Below, piece after piece: positions 1 through 9,318 of a stretch of DNA of 64,000 nt; the first letter of the stretch is position 1, and each line of letters starts with the position of its first letter. The notes under the pieces are model-generated. The model was not told the origin of the DNA, did no database searches, and saw only the letters and a list, made by a program, of their open reading frames with translations. Origin of the DNA: Alphaproteobacteria bacterium (GTDB lineage: Bacteria > Pseudomonadota > Alphaproteobacteria > UBA8366 > Aestuariispiraceae); NCBI GenBank assembly GCA_024743195.1, contig JANSXE010000008.1, forward strand, positions 146,244 through 210,243, given 5' to 3'. A program made the translations under genes and the position numbers.

Positions 1-2
1 GG

Positions 3-3000
3 AAATTCCTGGCGGAAGCCGGCGTCCACTTCCAGCCGGGCGTCAACGAGGATCTGGCCGCGACCTCGATCTGGGGCACGCAGCAGGTCGGCATGTTCCC
101 GGGCGCCACGGTCGATGGCGTCTTCTCCATGTGGTACGGCAAGGGCCCGGGCGTCGACCGCTCGGGCGACGTCTTCCGCCACGCCAATCTCGCCGGCACG
201 TCCAAGCACGGCGGCGTCCTGGTGCTGGCCGGCGACGACCACACCTGCAAGAGCTCCACCACCGCGCACCAGACCGAATACGCCTTCATGGACGCCATGA
301 TCCCGGTCCTGAACCCCGCCAATGTTCAGGAGTTCCTGGACATGGGGCTGCACGGCTTCGCGATGTCGCGCTATTCCGGCTGCTGGGTCGCCTTCAAGAC
401 GCTGGCCGACACGGTGGACACCTCGGCTTCGGTCTATGTCGATCCGCTGCGCATCCAGACGCGTCTGCCGGACGATTTCGACATGCCCGAAGGCGGCCTG
501 AACGGGCGCTGGACCGGCCACCAGCCGCTTGAGCAGGAGGAGATGCTGCACCGCTACAAGCTCTATGCGGCGCTCGCCTACGCCCGGGCCAACGGCATCA
601 ACCGCACGATCGTCGATTCGCCGAAGCGGCGGCTCGGGGTCGTGACCACCGGGAAGGCCTATCTCGACGTCATGCAGGCGCTGGAAGACCTGCATATCGA
701 CGAGGCTTTCGCCAAGGAGCTCGGGATCTCGATCTACAAGGTCGGCATGCCCTGGCCGCTGGAGCGGGAGGGAATCCGCGCCTTCGCCGAAGGCCAGGAG
801 GAAATCCTGGTCGTCGAGGAGAAGCGCGCCCTGATCGAGAACCAGTTGAAGGAGCAGCTCTACAACTGGCGCGCCGACGTGCGCCCGCGCGTCGTCGGCA
901 AGTTCGGCGAGGATCGCGAGGAGTTGCTGCCGGCCTATGGCGAGCTGACGCCGGCGCGCATCGCCCGCGTGATCGTCGGCCGTCTGAAGAAGCTGCCCGG
1001 CGGCGATGCGCTGGTGGAGAACAATTCGCACTTCCAGAACCGGCTTTCCTTCCTGGACGCCAAGGAGCGCTCGCTCGCCGAGAACAAGGCGCCGATGAGC
1101 CGCCTGCCCTATTTCTGCTCCGGCTGCCCGCACAACACCTCGACCCGCGTGCCGGAGGGGAGCCGCGCGCTGGCCGGCATCGGCTGCCACTATATGGCGC
1201 AATGGATGGACCGCTCGACGGCCACCTTCACCCAGATGGGCGGCGAGGGCCTGACCTGGGTCGGCCAGGCGCCCTTCACCGAGGAGAAGCACGTCTTCGT
1301 CAATCTGGGCGACGGCACCTACTTCCATTCCGGTCTGATGGCGATCCGGGCGGCGATCGCGGCGCAGGTCAACGTGACCTACAAGATCCTCTACAACGAC
1401 GCGGTCGCCATGACCGGCGGCCAGCCGCATGACGGCCAGATCGACGTGCCCACCATGGCGCAACAGGTGGTCGCGGAAGGGGCGAAGCGCCTCGTCATCG
1501 TCTCCGACGAGCCTGAGAAATACACGACCGCCATGTTCCCCGCGGGGACGACGATCCACCATCGCGACGCGCTCGACGCGGTGCAGAAGGATCTGCGCGA
1601 GACCGAAGGCTGCTCGGTCATGATCTACGACCAGACCTGCGCCGCCGAGAAGCGCCGCCGCCGCAAGCGCGGCCAGTATCCGGACCCCGCCAAGCGCGTC
1701 GTCATCAACGAGCTTGTCTGCGAGGGCTGCGGCGATTGCGGCGTGCAGTCCAACTGCGTCTCCGTCACGCCCAAGGAGACCGAGTTCGGCCGCAAGCGCC
1801 AGATCGACCAGTCGAGCTGCAACAAGGATTTCTCTTGCCTGAAGGGCTTCTGCCCCAGCTTCGTCACGGTCGAAGGCGGGCAATTGCGCAAGGGTAAGGG
1901 CGCCGCGGCCGGCGCGGCCAAGCAAGCCGGCGTCGCCGACGTGTTCGAGGCCCTGCCGGAGCCGGCGGCGGCCGACGTCTCGACCAAGCCCTTCGGCATC
2001 CTCCTGACCGGCGTGGGCGGCACCGGCGTCGTCACCATCGGCGCCCTGATCGGGATGGCCGCGCATCTCGAGGGCAAGGGATGCTCCGTCCTCGACATGG
2101 CGGGCCTGGCCCAGAAGGGCGGCGCGGTGACCAGCCACATCCGCGTCGGCAAGGACCCGGAGCAGTTGAAGGCGCTGCGCATCGCGGCCGGCCGCGCCGA
2201 CCTGATCATGGGCTGCGACATCGTCGTCGCCTCGGGTCCCGACGCCATGGCGAAGGCCGACCGCGGCCTGACCCGCGCCATCGTGAACACGCACCAGACC
2301 GTCACCGGCGACTTCACCCGCAATCCGGACTGGACGTTCCCGGCCGAGGAGATGCAGCGCATCATCGCCGACGAGGTCGGCGGCGAGGCGGCGCACTTCG
2401 TGGAGGCGACGGAGATCGCCGAGGCCCTGATGGGCGACAGCATCGCGACCAACCTCTTCATGGTCGGCTACGCCGCGCAGAAGGGCCTGCTGCCGGTCGG
2501 ACTCACCGCGCTTGAACGCGCGATCGAGCTGAACGGCGTCGCGATCGAGGCGAACAAGCGGGCGTTGCTCTGGGGCCGCCGCGCGGCGCACGATCTGGAG
2601 GCGGTGCGCCGCCTCGTGGCCCGCGCGAACGAAGCCGCGGCGCCCGCCGCCGAGCCGGCGGAGACGGCGATCGCGACCAAGCTCGAGGACATCGTCGCCA
2701 AGCGCGTCGACTTCCTGAAGGCCTATCAGAACGAGGCCCTGGCGCGGCGCTACAAGGATCTCGTGACCCGGGTCGTGACCGCCGAAGCGCGGATCAAGCC
2801 GGGCGCCGACGATCTGGCCCGCGCGGTCGCGCGCTACTACTTCAAACTGCTCGCTATCAAGGACGAGTACGAGGTGGCGCGGCTGTACACCGACGGCTCG
2901 TTCGAGCGCATGGTGCGGGCCAAGTTCGAAGGCGACTACAGGCTCAAGTTCCACCTCGCTCCGCCGCTCTCCGCCCCGCGCGATCCGGAAACGGGTCGGC

Positions 3001-3341
3001 TGACGAAGAAGGAGTTCGGCCCCTGGATGATGACCGCCTTCCGGGTGCTGGCGCGGCTGCGCTTCCTGCGCGGTACGGCCTTCGACCCCTTCGGCAAGAC
3101 CGAGGAGCGCAAGATGGAGCGCCGGCTGATCGTCGAGTACGAGACGGTGATCGACGAACTGCTGGAGAAGCTCTCGCCCGCGACCCATGCGCTGGCGGTC
3201 GAGATCGCCTGCGTGCCCGAGCACATCCGCGGCTACGGCCACGTCAAGGAGGCGCATGTAGAGACCGCCAAGGCGAACGAGGCGTTGCTGCTCGAGCGCC
3301 TGCGCAATCCGGCCGCCGCAGCGCCCGCCGCCGCGGAATAG
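3..3341 (+). CDS. Indolepyruvate ferredoxin oxidoreductase, fused alpha/gamma type (5' partial)
   Basis: This enzyme oxidatively decarboxylates aryl 2-oxoacids such as indolepyruvate, using thiamine diphosphate and passing electrons to ferredoxin. The reading frame is open from base 3, so the start codon lies upstream; 1112 residues are visible and perhaps 50-80 are missing. In order, the protein shows a pyrimidine-type TPP region, a cysteine patch (CSGCPHNTS), the TPP/Mg site with NLGDGTYFHSG, a cysteine cluster CEGCGDCGVQSNC for Fe-S binding, and a gamma domain with GVGGTGVVTIG and the GLAQKGGAV loop. A long C-terminal extension follows, typical of the fused proteobacterial form. Archaeal homologues are two subunits (IorA, IorB); here they are one chain. 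A GC-rich hairpin follows the stop, then a thiolase gene. Family assignment is firm; the exact oxoacid is inferred. Confidence 0.93.
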   Translation, partial: KFLAEAGVHFQPGVNEDLAATSIWGTQQVGMFPGATVDGVFSMWYGKGPGVDRSGDVFRHANLAGTSKHGGVLVLAGDDHTCKSSTTAHQTEYAFMDAMIPVLNPANVQEFLDMGLHGFAMSRYSGCWVAFKTLADTVDTSASVYVDPLRIQTRLPDDFDMPEGGLNGRWTGHQPLEQEEMLHRYKLYAALAYARANGINRTIVDSPKRRLGVVTTGKAYLDVMQALEDLHIDEAFAKELGISIYKVGMPWPLEREGIRAFAEGQEEILVVEEKRALIENQLKEQLYNWRADVRPRVVGKFGEDREELLPAYGELTPARIARVIVGRLKKLPGGDALVENNSHFQNRLSFLDAKERSLAENKAPMSRLPYFCSGCPHNTSTRVPEGSRALAGIGCHYMAQWMDRSTATFTQMGGEGLTWVGQAPFTEEKHVFVNLGDGTYFHSGLMAIRAAIAAQVNVTYKILYNDAVAMTGGQPHDGQIDVPTMAQQVVAEGAKRLVIVSDEPEKYTTAMFPAGTTIHHRDALDAVQKDLRETEGCSVMIYDQTCAAEKRRRRKRGQYPDPAKRVVINELVCEGCGDCGVQSNCVSVTPKETEFGRKRQIDQSSCNKDFSCLKGFCPSFVTVEGGQLRKGKGAAAGAAKQAGVADVFEALPEPAAADVSTKPFGILLTGVGGTGVVTIGALIGMAAHLEGKGCSVLDMAGLAQKGGAVTSHIRVGKDPEQLKALRIAAGRADLIMGCDIVVASGPDAMAKADRGLTRAIVNTHQTVTGDFTRNPDWTFPAEEMQRIIADEVGGEAAHFVEATEIAEALMGDSIATNLFMVGYAAQKGLLPVGLTALERAIELNGVAIEANKRALLWGRRAAHDLEAVRRLVARANEAAAPAAEPAETAIATKLEDIVAKRVDFLKAYQNEALARRYKDLVTRVVTAEARIKPGADDLARAVARYYFKLLAIKDEYEVARLYTDGSFERMVRAKFEGDYRLKFHLAPPLSAPRDPETGRLTKKEFGPWMMTAFRVLARLRFLRGTAFDPFGKTEERKMERRLIVEYETVIDELLEKLSPATHALAVEIACVPEHIRGYGHVKEAHVETAKANEALLLERLRNPAAAAPAAAE

Positions 3342-3361
3342 CCGGTCGGGACGCCCCCTCT

Positions 3362-3398
3362 CGCCCGCCCCCCGGCGCGTTGCGTCGGGGGGTGGGCG
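3362..3398 (+). terminator. Strong GC hairpin after the indolepyruvate oxidoreductase
   Basis: A 13-bp stem (3362-3374 pairing with 3386-3398, one G-T wobble) with an 11-nt loop lies 20 bp after the stop codon. No clear T tract follows, so it may terminate only partly or stabilise the mRNA 3' end. Confidence 0.45.
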
Positions 3399-3447
3399 CT
3401 TGTATCGTCGCACGATCGGGTCGCCGCCAAGCTGGGAGAGGACGCGC

Positions 3448-4614
3448 ATGACCGCCTGCATCGTGGGATGGAGCCACTCGACATTCGGCAAGCTCGAGGG
3501 TGAGGACGTCGAGGCCCTGATCGGCCGCGTCGCGGCCGACGCGCTCGCCGACGCGGAGGTCGCGCCGGAGGAGGTCGATGCGATCTATCTCGGCTGGTAC
3601 AATGGCGGCTTCTCGAAACAGGATTTCGGCGCCTCGCTCGTCCTGAACAGCCTGCCCGGCCTGCGCTACAAGCCGGCCACGCGGTTGGAGAACGCCTGCG
3701 CCACCGGCTCGGCCGCGGTGCATCAGGCGGCCACCTTTCTGGAGGCGAAACAGGGCCGCACGGTGCTGGTGATCGGCGTCGAGAAGATGACCGACACCCC
3801 GGGGCCGGAGATCGGCGGCATCCTGTTGCAGGCCGCGTATCTGAAGGAAGAGGGCGCGACGGACGGCGGCTTCGCCGGCGTCTTCGGGCAGATCTGCAAC
3901 GGCTATTTCCAGAAGCACGGCGATCAGAGCGACGCGCTGGCCGCCATCGCCGCCAAGAATCACAAGAACGGTTGCGCCAACCCCTACGCCCAGATGCGCC
4001 GCGATCTGGGCTACGAGTTCTGCCGCGCCGTCTCCGACAAGAACCCGATCGTCGCCGGGCCGTTGAAGCGCACGGATTGCTCGCTGGTCTCCGACGGGGC
4101 CGCGGCCCTGGTGATGCGCGACATGGACACCGCGCTGTCGGCCAAGAAGGCCGTCGTGTTCCGCGCGCGCGCCCAGGTGAACGACTTCCTGCCGATGTCG
4201 AAGCGCGACATGACCTATCTGGACGGCTGCGCGCGGGCCTGGGATCAGGCGCTCGGCGCGGCCCGGCTCGGGATCGACGACCTGGATCTGGTGGAGACGC
4301 ACGACTGCTTCACCATCGCCGAACTGATGCAGTATGAGGCGATGGGGCTCGCCGCGCCGGGCGACGGCGCCAAGGCCGCGCTCGACGGCGTCACCCGCAA
4401 GGACGGCCGTCTGCCGGTCAATCCGTCGGGCGGGCTCAAGTCCAAGGGCCATCCGATCGGCGCGACCGGCGTGTCGATGCATGTGCTGACGGCGATGCAG
4501 GTGCGCGGCGACGCCGGCGACATGCAGGTCGACGGGGCCCGGCTCGGCGGCGTCTTCAACATGGGCGGTGCGGCTGTCGCCAACTACTGCTCGATCCTTG
4601 AGGCGATAAGATAG
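3448..4614 (+). CDS. Thiolase family protein (acetyl-CoA acyltransferase)
   Basis: Predicted acyl-CoA thiolase of 388 residues that would cleave or form 3-ketoacyl-CoA in the cytoplasm. The nucleophilic cysteine lies in ENACATGSAA (Cys84). The C-terminal catalytic region shows HDCFTIAEL and GGLKSKGHPIGATG, and the protein ends with a glycine-rich thiolase motif (GGVFNMGGAA). The pattern is nearer SCP-x/degradative-type thiolases than PhaA. The frame is open from 3400, but ATG 3448 follows GGGAGAGG with good spacing and begins at the normal thiolase N-terminus. It lies downstream of the indolepyruvate oxidoreductase, so a role in catabolism of the resulting aryl-acyl-CoA is possible, but that is inference. 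Substrate unknown. Confidence 0.9.
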   Translation: MTACIVGWSHSTFGKLEGEDVEALIGRVAADALADAEVAPEEVDAIYLGWYNGGFSKQDFGASLVLNSLPGLRYKPATRLENACATGSAAVHQAATFLEAKQGRTVLVIGVEKMTDTPGPEIGGILLQAAYLKEEGATDGGFAGVFGQICNGYFQKHGDQSDALAAIAAKNHKNGCANPYAQMRRDLGYEFCRAVSDKNPIVAGPLKRTDCSLVSDGAAALVMRDMDTALSAKKAVVFRARAQVNDFLPMSKRDMTYLDGCARAWDQALGAARLGIDDLDLVETHDCFTIAELMQYEAMGLAAPGDGAKAALDGVTRKDGRLPVNPSGGLKSKGHPIGATGVSMHVLTAMQVRGDAGDMQVDGARLGGVFNMGGAAVANYCSILEAIR

Positions 4615-4679
4615 CCGCGCAATGTGAGAGGATTGCGGCCTGCTGGGGTCGCTCGGCCTGAAACTGGGGGACAGGCTGG

Positions 4680-6380
4680 ATGACGACACCCGCGGAGAGC
4701 GTCGAGCCGGCCGAGGAGACGGCGCGCATCAAGCGCCGCGCCGCCGGGTACGGGGCGGGCGTGATGACGCTGGCCGCGCTGCTGGTCGGCGGCCTGACGT
4801 ATTTCGGCGTCTACGGGCAGGACGCGGTCTCGATCGACGCCTCGGAACGCCGCCTCGACGCCGCGCTCGACGGGTCGCTCGATCGCCTCGCTCGCATGGC
4901 GCGGGACAACGCCTGGTGGGACGCCGCCCACGCCAATCTGGTCGACTCCGTCGATCCGGAGTGGGCCGACGACAATGTCGGCGCCTGGATGCACGAGACC
5001 TACGGCGTCTCGGCGACCCTGGTGCTCGGCCCGCAGGACGAGCCGGTTTTCGTTGCGGCCTATGGCGCGGCCGAGCCGCACGCACAGGCCGATTGGGGCC
5101 CGCATATCGAGCGCCTCGCGGACGACGTGCGGTCCGGCGCGATGGCCGATTCGCAACCGATGTCGGGCGTCGTGCGCTGGCGCGGGGAGCTTCACCTAGC
5201 CGGCGCGGCGCCGATCACGCCCGAGACCCCGACAGCCGTTGCGGCCTCCCCGACGCCGCGCTCGGTGCTGATGTTCCTGCAACGGCTCGACGCCGCGCGC
5301 TTGGCGATCCTGGCGGAGGAACAGCAGGTCAGCAGCCTGGCGATCGCCTCGAAGCCCCTCGTCCAAGGCAATGCCTGGGTCCCGCTTCACGCGCCCGACG
5401 GCGCGTCGCTCGGCGGGCTCTCCTGGCAGGCGCCCACACCCGGCACGACATTGCTGAAACAGGTTGTGGCGCCGGTGCTGACGGCCTTTATCGCGCTCGG
5501 CGTCCTGGCGTTCGCCCTGATCCGGCGGACGATCCGGCTCGCGGAAGCCCTCGAACGCGCGGTGGCGGACCAGCGCGCCAAGGAGCGTCTTGCGCGCGAG
5601 GCGGCCGCGACCGCCGAGCACGCCAACGCCGCCAAGTCCCAGTTCCTATCGCACATAAGCCACGAACTGCGCTCGCCTCTGCACACGGTGATCGGCTTCG
5701 CCTCCTTCATGAAGGAGCAGAAACTGGGCGCGCTGGGCCGACCGGAATACGTCGACTACGCCGATCAGATTCTGCAGGAGGGACGGCGCCTCAACCAGAT
5801 CGTGGAGGATCTGCTTGACTACACGCGCCTCTCCTCGGGCGCGGCGCCGCTCGACGAGCAGGTCGTGGACATGACCGAGGCGGTGCTGGCCGCCGCCCAT
5901 GCGCTCGAGCCGGCCGCGGCGGAGAAGGGCGTCGCCCTCGACGTCTCCATCGCGCCGGACGCGCCGCGCCTCGTCGGCGACGAGCGCGGCCTGCGCCAAT
6001 TGGCCCGCCATCTGATCGACAACGCCGTGAAGTTCACCGGCGCCGACGGCTCCGTCGAGGTGCGCCTGGATCGGGATGTCGCAGAAGACGGCCGGCCGCG
6101 CCTGCGCTTCAGCGTCTCGGACACGGGCGTCGGGATCGAGCAAAGCCGCATCGAACAGATGCTCGCCCCCTTCGAGCAGGCCGACGCGGGCATCGCCCGC
6201 CGTCACGGCGGCGTCGGCATCGGCCTGTCGCTGGTGCGCCTTCTGGTGCGCAATCACGGCGCCGTCCTGGACATCCAAAGCCGGGTCAAGGAGGGCGCGC
6301 GCTTCACGGTTCTGTTCCCGCCGGAGCGGGCGGTCGCGCCGATCGGCCCCGCTATCGACGCCCTCGGGGAATCGGCTTAA
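4680..6380 (+). CDS. Membrane sensor histidine kinase with CHASE4-like extracytoplasmic domain
   Basis: A 566-residue sensor kinase. A first membrane segment lies near residues 28-48, followed by a periplasmic domain of about 210 residues with a DNAWWDAAH motif near its start that resembles CHASE4 sensors. A second membrane segment is near 263-284. A short coiled coil (ERAVADQRAKERLAREAA) leads to HisKA with the phospho-accepting His328 in SHISHELRSPLH. HATPase_c follows, with NAVKF (N box), DTGVGI (G1) and GVGIGLSL (G2). No receiver domain is attached and no response regulator gene is adjacent, so its partner is probably encoded elsewhere. The ATG follows a G-rich ribosome site (CTGGGGGACAGG). 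Ligand unknown. Confidence 0.9.
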   Translation: MTTPAESVEPAEETARIKRRAAGYGAGVMTLAALLVGGLTYFGVYGQDAVSIDASERRLDAALDGSLDRLARMARDNAWWDAAHANLVDSVDPEWADDNVGAWMHETYGVSATLVLGPQDEPVFVAAYGAAEPHAQADWGPHIERLADDVRSGAMADSQPMSGVVRWRGELHLAGAAPITPETPTAVAASPTPRSVLMFLQRLDAARLAILAEEQQVSSLAIASKPLVQGNAWVPLHAPDGASLGGLSWQAPTPGTTLLKQVVAPVLTAFIALGVLAFALIRRTIRLAEALERAVADQRAKERLAREAAATAEHANAAKSQFLSHISHELRSPLHTVIGFASFMKEQKLGALGRPEYVDYADQILQEGRRLNQIVEDLLDYTRLSSGAAPLDEQVVDMTEAVLAAAHALEPAAAEKGVALDVSIAPDAPRLVGDERGLRQLARHLIDNAVKFTGADGSVEVRLDRDVAEDGRPRLRFSVSDTGVGIEQSRIEQMLAPFEQADAGIARRHGGVGIGLSLVRLLVRNHGAVLDIQSRVKEGARFTVLFPPERAVAPIGPAIDALGESA

Positions 6381-6419
6381 GGTCCTTCCGCCTGGGGAAG
6401 ATAACGAGAAGGTCGGTCG

Positions 6420-7238
6420 ATGCCGAACGGGCCCCGGTCCGCAGCCCGTCCCGCCGCGCCCATCGGCTGTGCGCGCGTCTTGCGATGGATCCGCGCGGCG
6501 ACGGCGCGGACCTCAGCATGCGCGTTTCTGCTCGTCGGCCTCGCACAGGGTGCGACCGCCGACGCGGCGCAGGCGACGTCGGCGCCGCAACTGGCGCAGA
6601 CCTATCTCGACGGCCGGACGCTGGAGCGCGCGCCGCCTTTCGTCGTCCAGCGCTATCGCGAGCGCGCGGAGGCCGGCGACCGGCGCGCGCAATTCTATCT
6701 CGGCCTGATGCACGAGCAGGGGCTCGTCGGAGACGCGCCCGCGCCGGCCGCCGCGCGGCGCTGGTTCGCCGCCGCGGCCGACGGCGGCTATCCGCCGGCG
6801 CAGTACAAACTCGCCCTCTACGCCGAACAGGGGACCGGCGGCCCGCGCGACGCCGCCCTGGCCGTCGCCATGTACGGCAGGGCCGCCGCGGCCGGCATGG
6901 CGGAAGCGCAGTACAATCTGGCGCTGATGCTCAATCAGGGGCGCGGCGCTCCCCGCGATCGCGCGGGCGCGATCCGATGGTTCGAACAGGCGGCGCTGGC
7001 CGGCCTGACGGCGGCGCAGATGGCGCTCGCGGAGTTGCACGCCGGCGGGGTCGGCGCCGCGCCGGATCTTGTCGAAGGTTGGGCCTGGCTGAAACGCGCG
7101 GCGGAGTCCGGCGAACCCGAGGCCGAGGCGCTCCTGAACGCGCTGGAGCCGCGCATGAGCGCGGCGGAGCGCGCCGAAGCCCGGCGTTTGAAGGCGGCGC
7201 ACGATGCGCTGGCCGAGATGCGCGCGCAACGACCCTGA
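6420..7238 (+). CDS. Exported Sel1-like repeat protein
   Basis: A 272-residue protein with an arginine-containing N-terminus and a hydrophobic stretch (residues about 33-45) ending in alanine-rich sequence, consistent with a Sec signal peptide. From about residue 75 it carries four to five Sel1/TPR-like repeats of about 36 residues (AGDRRAQFYLGLMHEQG, GGYPPAQYKLALYAEQGTG, AGMAEAQYNLALMLNQGRG, AGLTAAQMALAELHAGG). Sel1 repeats are protein-interaction scaffolds in the periplasm or at the membrane. It lies 39 bp after the histidine kinase on the same strand, so the two may be cotranscribed and this could be an accessory to the sensor; that is inference. Function unknown. Confidence 0.82.
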   Translation: MPNGPRSAARPAAPIGCARVLRWIRAATARTSACAFLLVGLAQGATADAAQATSAPQLAQTYLDGRTLERAPPFVVQRYRERAEAGDRRAQFYLGLMHEQGLVGDAPAPAAARRWFAAAADGGYPPAQYKLALYAEQGTGGPRDAALAVAMYGRAAAAGMAEAQYNLALMLNQGRGAPRDRAGAIRWFEQAALAGLTAAQMALAELHAGGVGAAPDLVEGWAWLKRAAESGEPEAEALLNALEPRMSAAERAEARRLKAAHDALAEMRAQRP

Positions 7239-7401
7239 TCGGCTTGGGCGGCGGGTCGCGCGATGGATAAATTCGGTCGCGCGCGCGGGAGTGACGGGCC
7301 GGGGTGAGAGTAGCGTACGCCCCCGGTGAAACGAGGCCGCAGGACGACCCTTCGTCGCAAGCAATGACGGGGCGTCCGTCAGCTTTAGGGGATAGAAGGC
7401 A

Positions 7402-8097
7402 ATGGCCGAGCAAGACGATCTCGATCTCCGCGAACTGGACGATCAGGAACTGGTCGAGCAGATGTGGGACGACCTCTATGACGGTCTCGCCGAAGAGGTC
7501 GTCGAGGGAACCAACATCCTGCTTGAGCGCGGCTGGCCGCCCTACAGGGTGCTGACGGAGGCCCTGGTCGAGGGGATGCGCATCGTCGGCGTCGATTTCC
7601 GCGACGGCATCCTGTTCGTGCCGGAAGTGCTGATGGCTGCGAACTCGATGAAGGCCGGGATGAACATCCTGCGCCCGCTGCTGGCCGAAACCGGCGCCCC
7701 CCCGCAGGGCAAGATGGTGATCGGCACCGTGAAGGGCGACATCCACGATATCGGCAAGAACCTGGTGTCGATGATGATGGAGGGCGCGGGATTCGAGGTG
7801 ATCGACATCGGGATCAACAATCCGGTCGAGAACTATCTCGAGGCGCTCGAGCAGCATAAGCCCGACATCCTCGGCATGTCCGCCCTGCTGACCACGACCA
7901 TGCCCTACATGAAGGTCGTGATCGACACGATGAAGGAGCAGGGCATCCGCGACGACTACGTCGTGCTCGTCGGCGGCGCGCCGCTGAACGAGGAGTTCGC
8001 CCGCGAGGTCGGCGCCGATTCCTACTGCCGGGACGCCGCCGTCGCGGTGGAGACCGCCAAGGAGATCATGGCCCGCAAGCACAATCAGCCCGCCTGA
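7402..8097 (+). CDS. Corrinoid (B12-binding) methyl-carrier protein
   Basis: A 231-residue methyl-carrying corrinoid protein of the MtbC/MtmC/MetH-middle-domain type. Residues about 15-97 form the helical cap (B12-binding-2). From about 104 comes the Rossmann B12-binding domain with the base-off signature DIHDIG (Asp113, His115 as lower axial ligand, Gly118), then GMSALLTTTM and VGGAPLNEEF, which contact the corrin tail. It should carry a methyl group on cobalt between the methyltransferases encoded downstream. It heads the cluster 7.4-16.5 kb; DUF1638 starts 54 bp after it. The family resembles MttC/MtbC of methylamine metabolism, but no MttB-type substrate methyltransferase is in the window. 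Confidence 0.93.
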   Translation: MAEQDDLDLRELDDQELVEQMWDDLYDGLAEEVVEGTNILLERGWPPYRVLTEALVEGMRIVGVDFRDGILFVPEVLMAANSMKAGMNILRPLLAETGAPPQGKMVIGTVKGDIHDIGKNLVSMMMEGAGFEVIDIGINNPVENYLEALEQHKPDILGMSALLTTTMPYMKVVIDTMKEQGIRDDYVVLVGGAPLNEEFAREVGADSYCRDAAVAVETAKEIMARKHNQPA

Positions 8098-8151
8098 CCG
8101 GCGGACTGTGTGGCGGGCCGACAGCGCAGCGACGAGGCGGGAGGGCGCGCC

Positions 8152-8841
8152 ATGGCGTCCCAAGCCCTAGACCCCGAGGCCGCGCCCGCGGAAGCGGCGG
8201 CCGACGTTCCGGCTCCGGACGCCGCGCCGGAGCGGTTCAGCGCGGGAGCGAGCGTCCTGATCCTCGCCTGCGGGGCGCTGGCGCGCGAGATCCTGGCGCT
8301 GATCCGCCTCAACGGCTGGGATCATATCGACCTCGCCTGCCTGCCCGCCGAACTGCACAACCGCCCGGAGCGGATTCCCGACCGGCTTCGCGAGAAGCTG
8401 CGCGCCAACCGCGATCGCTACGAGCGGATCTGGGTCGCCTACGCCGACTGCGGAACCGGCGGCGGGATCGACCGGGTCCTGGCCGAGGAAGGGGGCGAGC
8501 GTCTCGGCGGCGCGCATTGCTACGCCTTCTTCGCCGGCCAGGAGGCGTTCGACGCCCTGCACGAGGCGGAGCCGGGAACCTTCTACCTGACGGACTATCT
8601 GGCGCGGCATTTCGACACGTTGGTGGTGAAGGGCATGAAGCTCGACCGGCATCCCGAACTGCTGACCATGATGTTCGGCAACTACCGGCGGCTCGTTTAT
8701 CTGGCGCAGACCGACGACGCGGCGCTCGACGCCAAGGCGGAGGCCGCGGCCGACCGGCTCGGCCTCGCCTACGAGCGTCGGCGCACCGGCTACGGCGAAC
8801 TGGCCGATTTCATCAACCGGGCGGCGGCCTCGGCGGGCTGA
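8152..8841 (+). CDS. DUF1638 family protein
   Basis: A 229-residue cytoplasmic protein of the DUF1638 family, recognised by LILACGALAREILAL, LPAELHNRPERIP, YADCGTGGGID and HCYAFFAGQEAF. The conserved cysteines and histidines (LACGAL, ADCGTGG, AHCYAF) suggest a cofactor or metal site, but no biochemical function is established. DUF1638 genes are repeatedly found beside corrinoid methyltransferase genes in proteobacteria and methanogens, which fits this location. The frame extends to a GTG at 8110, but ATG 8152 follows GGGAGGG with good spacing and is preferred; the first 24 residues are low-complexity Ala/Pro. Inferred role: accessory or substrate-side factor for the corrinoid protein encoded just upstream. 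Confidence 0.85.
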   Translation: MASQALDPEAAPAEAAADVPAPDAAPERFSAGASVLILACGALAREILALIRLNGWDHIDLACLPAELHNRPERIPDRLREKLRANRDRYERIWVAYADCGTGGGIDRVLAEEGGERLGGAHCYAFFAGQEAFDALHEAEPGTFYLTDYLARHFDTLVVKGMKLDRHPELLTMMFGNYRRLVYLAQTDDAALDAKAEAAADRLGLAYERRRTGYGELADFINRAAASAG

Positions 8842-8880
8842 CCCGGGCGCGGCGCCCTTAACGCTTTCAGGATCGGGAAG

Positions 8881-9186
8881 ATGGCGGACCTCATCATCGT
8901 CTACTGGCGCGACATCCCAGCCCAGGTGATCGTCAAGAAGGGACGGCGCGACCAGGTGAAGCGCGTGCTCGACGATCGCTTCGAAAAAGCGATCGACCGC
9001 GCCGCCATGCGCGGCAAGGCGCGCTCGACCGACGACTACCTGGCGGAATGGCGCAAGGCCGATCCGGTCGCCGTGTCCGACGACCTCGCGGCCGAAGCCG
9101 AATCGGCGGCCGCCGAGATCGAATCCGCCTATGACGACGCGCGGCTCGCCGAGCTGGTCGAGAACGGCGGCTGGGCGGCGGCCTGA
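8881..9186 (+). CDS. Small 'virulence factor' family protein in corrinoid cluster
   Basis: A 101-residue soluble protein starting LIIVYWRDIPAQVIVKKGRR, matching the small family named 'virulence factor' in databases. The name reflects an old association, not evidence of pathogenicity. Charged Lys/Arg residues dominate the first half and a helical acidic segment the second. It starts 39 bp after DUF1638 and shares its strand, so it is probably in the same operon. Members typically neighbour DUF1638 and methyltetrahydrofolate:corrinoid methyltransferase genes, suggesting a conserved but undefined role in corrinoid-dependent methyl transfer. Confidence 0.8.
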   Translation: MADLIIVYWRDIPAQVIVKKGRRDQVKRVLDDRFEKAIDRAAMRGKARSTDDYLAEWRKADPVAVSDDLAAEAESAAAEIESAYDDARLAELVENGGWAAA

Positions 9187-9318
9187 GCCCTTACGATCCC
9201 GCGGATCGCAAGGGCGGAGACCCGGTCGGCCGCCCCCCGATCGCCCACGCGTCGCCCGCCCGTCACCCGGCCTTCGCCCAGGGACTTGCGTCCCGAATCG
9301 GCCGATGCATGATGGCGT

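Noticed and set aside
7239..7401. Possible cobalamin or other riboswitch upstream of the corrinoid gene
   Set aside because: No B12-box, SAM, SAH or THF aptamer core could be recognised; only a small GACGA-CCCT-TCGTC hairpin is present.
8881..9186. Evidence for pathogenicity from the 'virulence factor' family name
   Set aside because: The name is historical; the context is corrinoid metabolism and no toxin, secretion or host-interaction gene is nearby.
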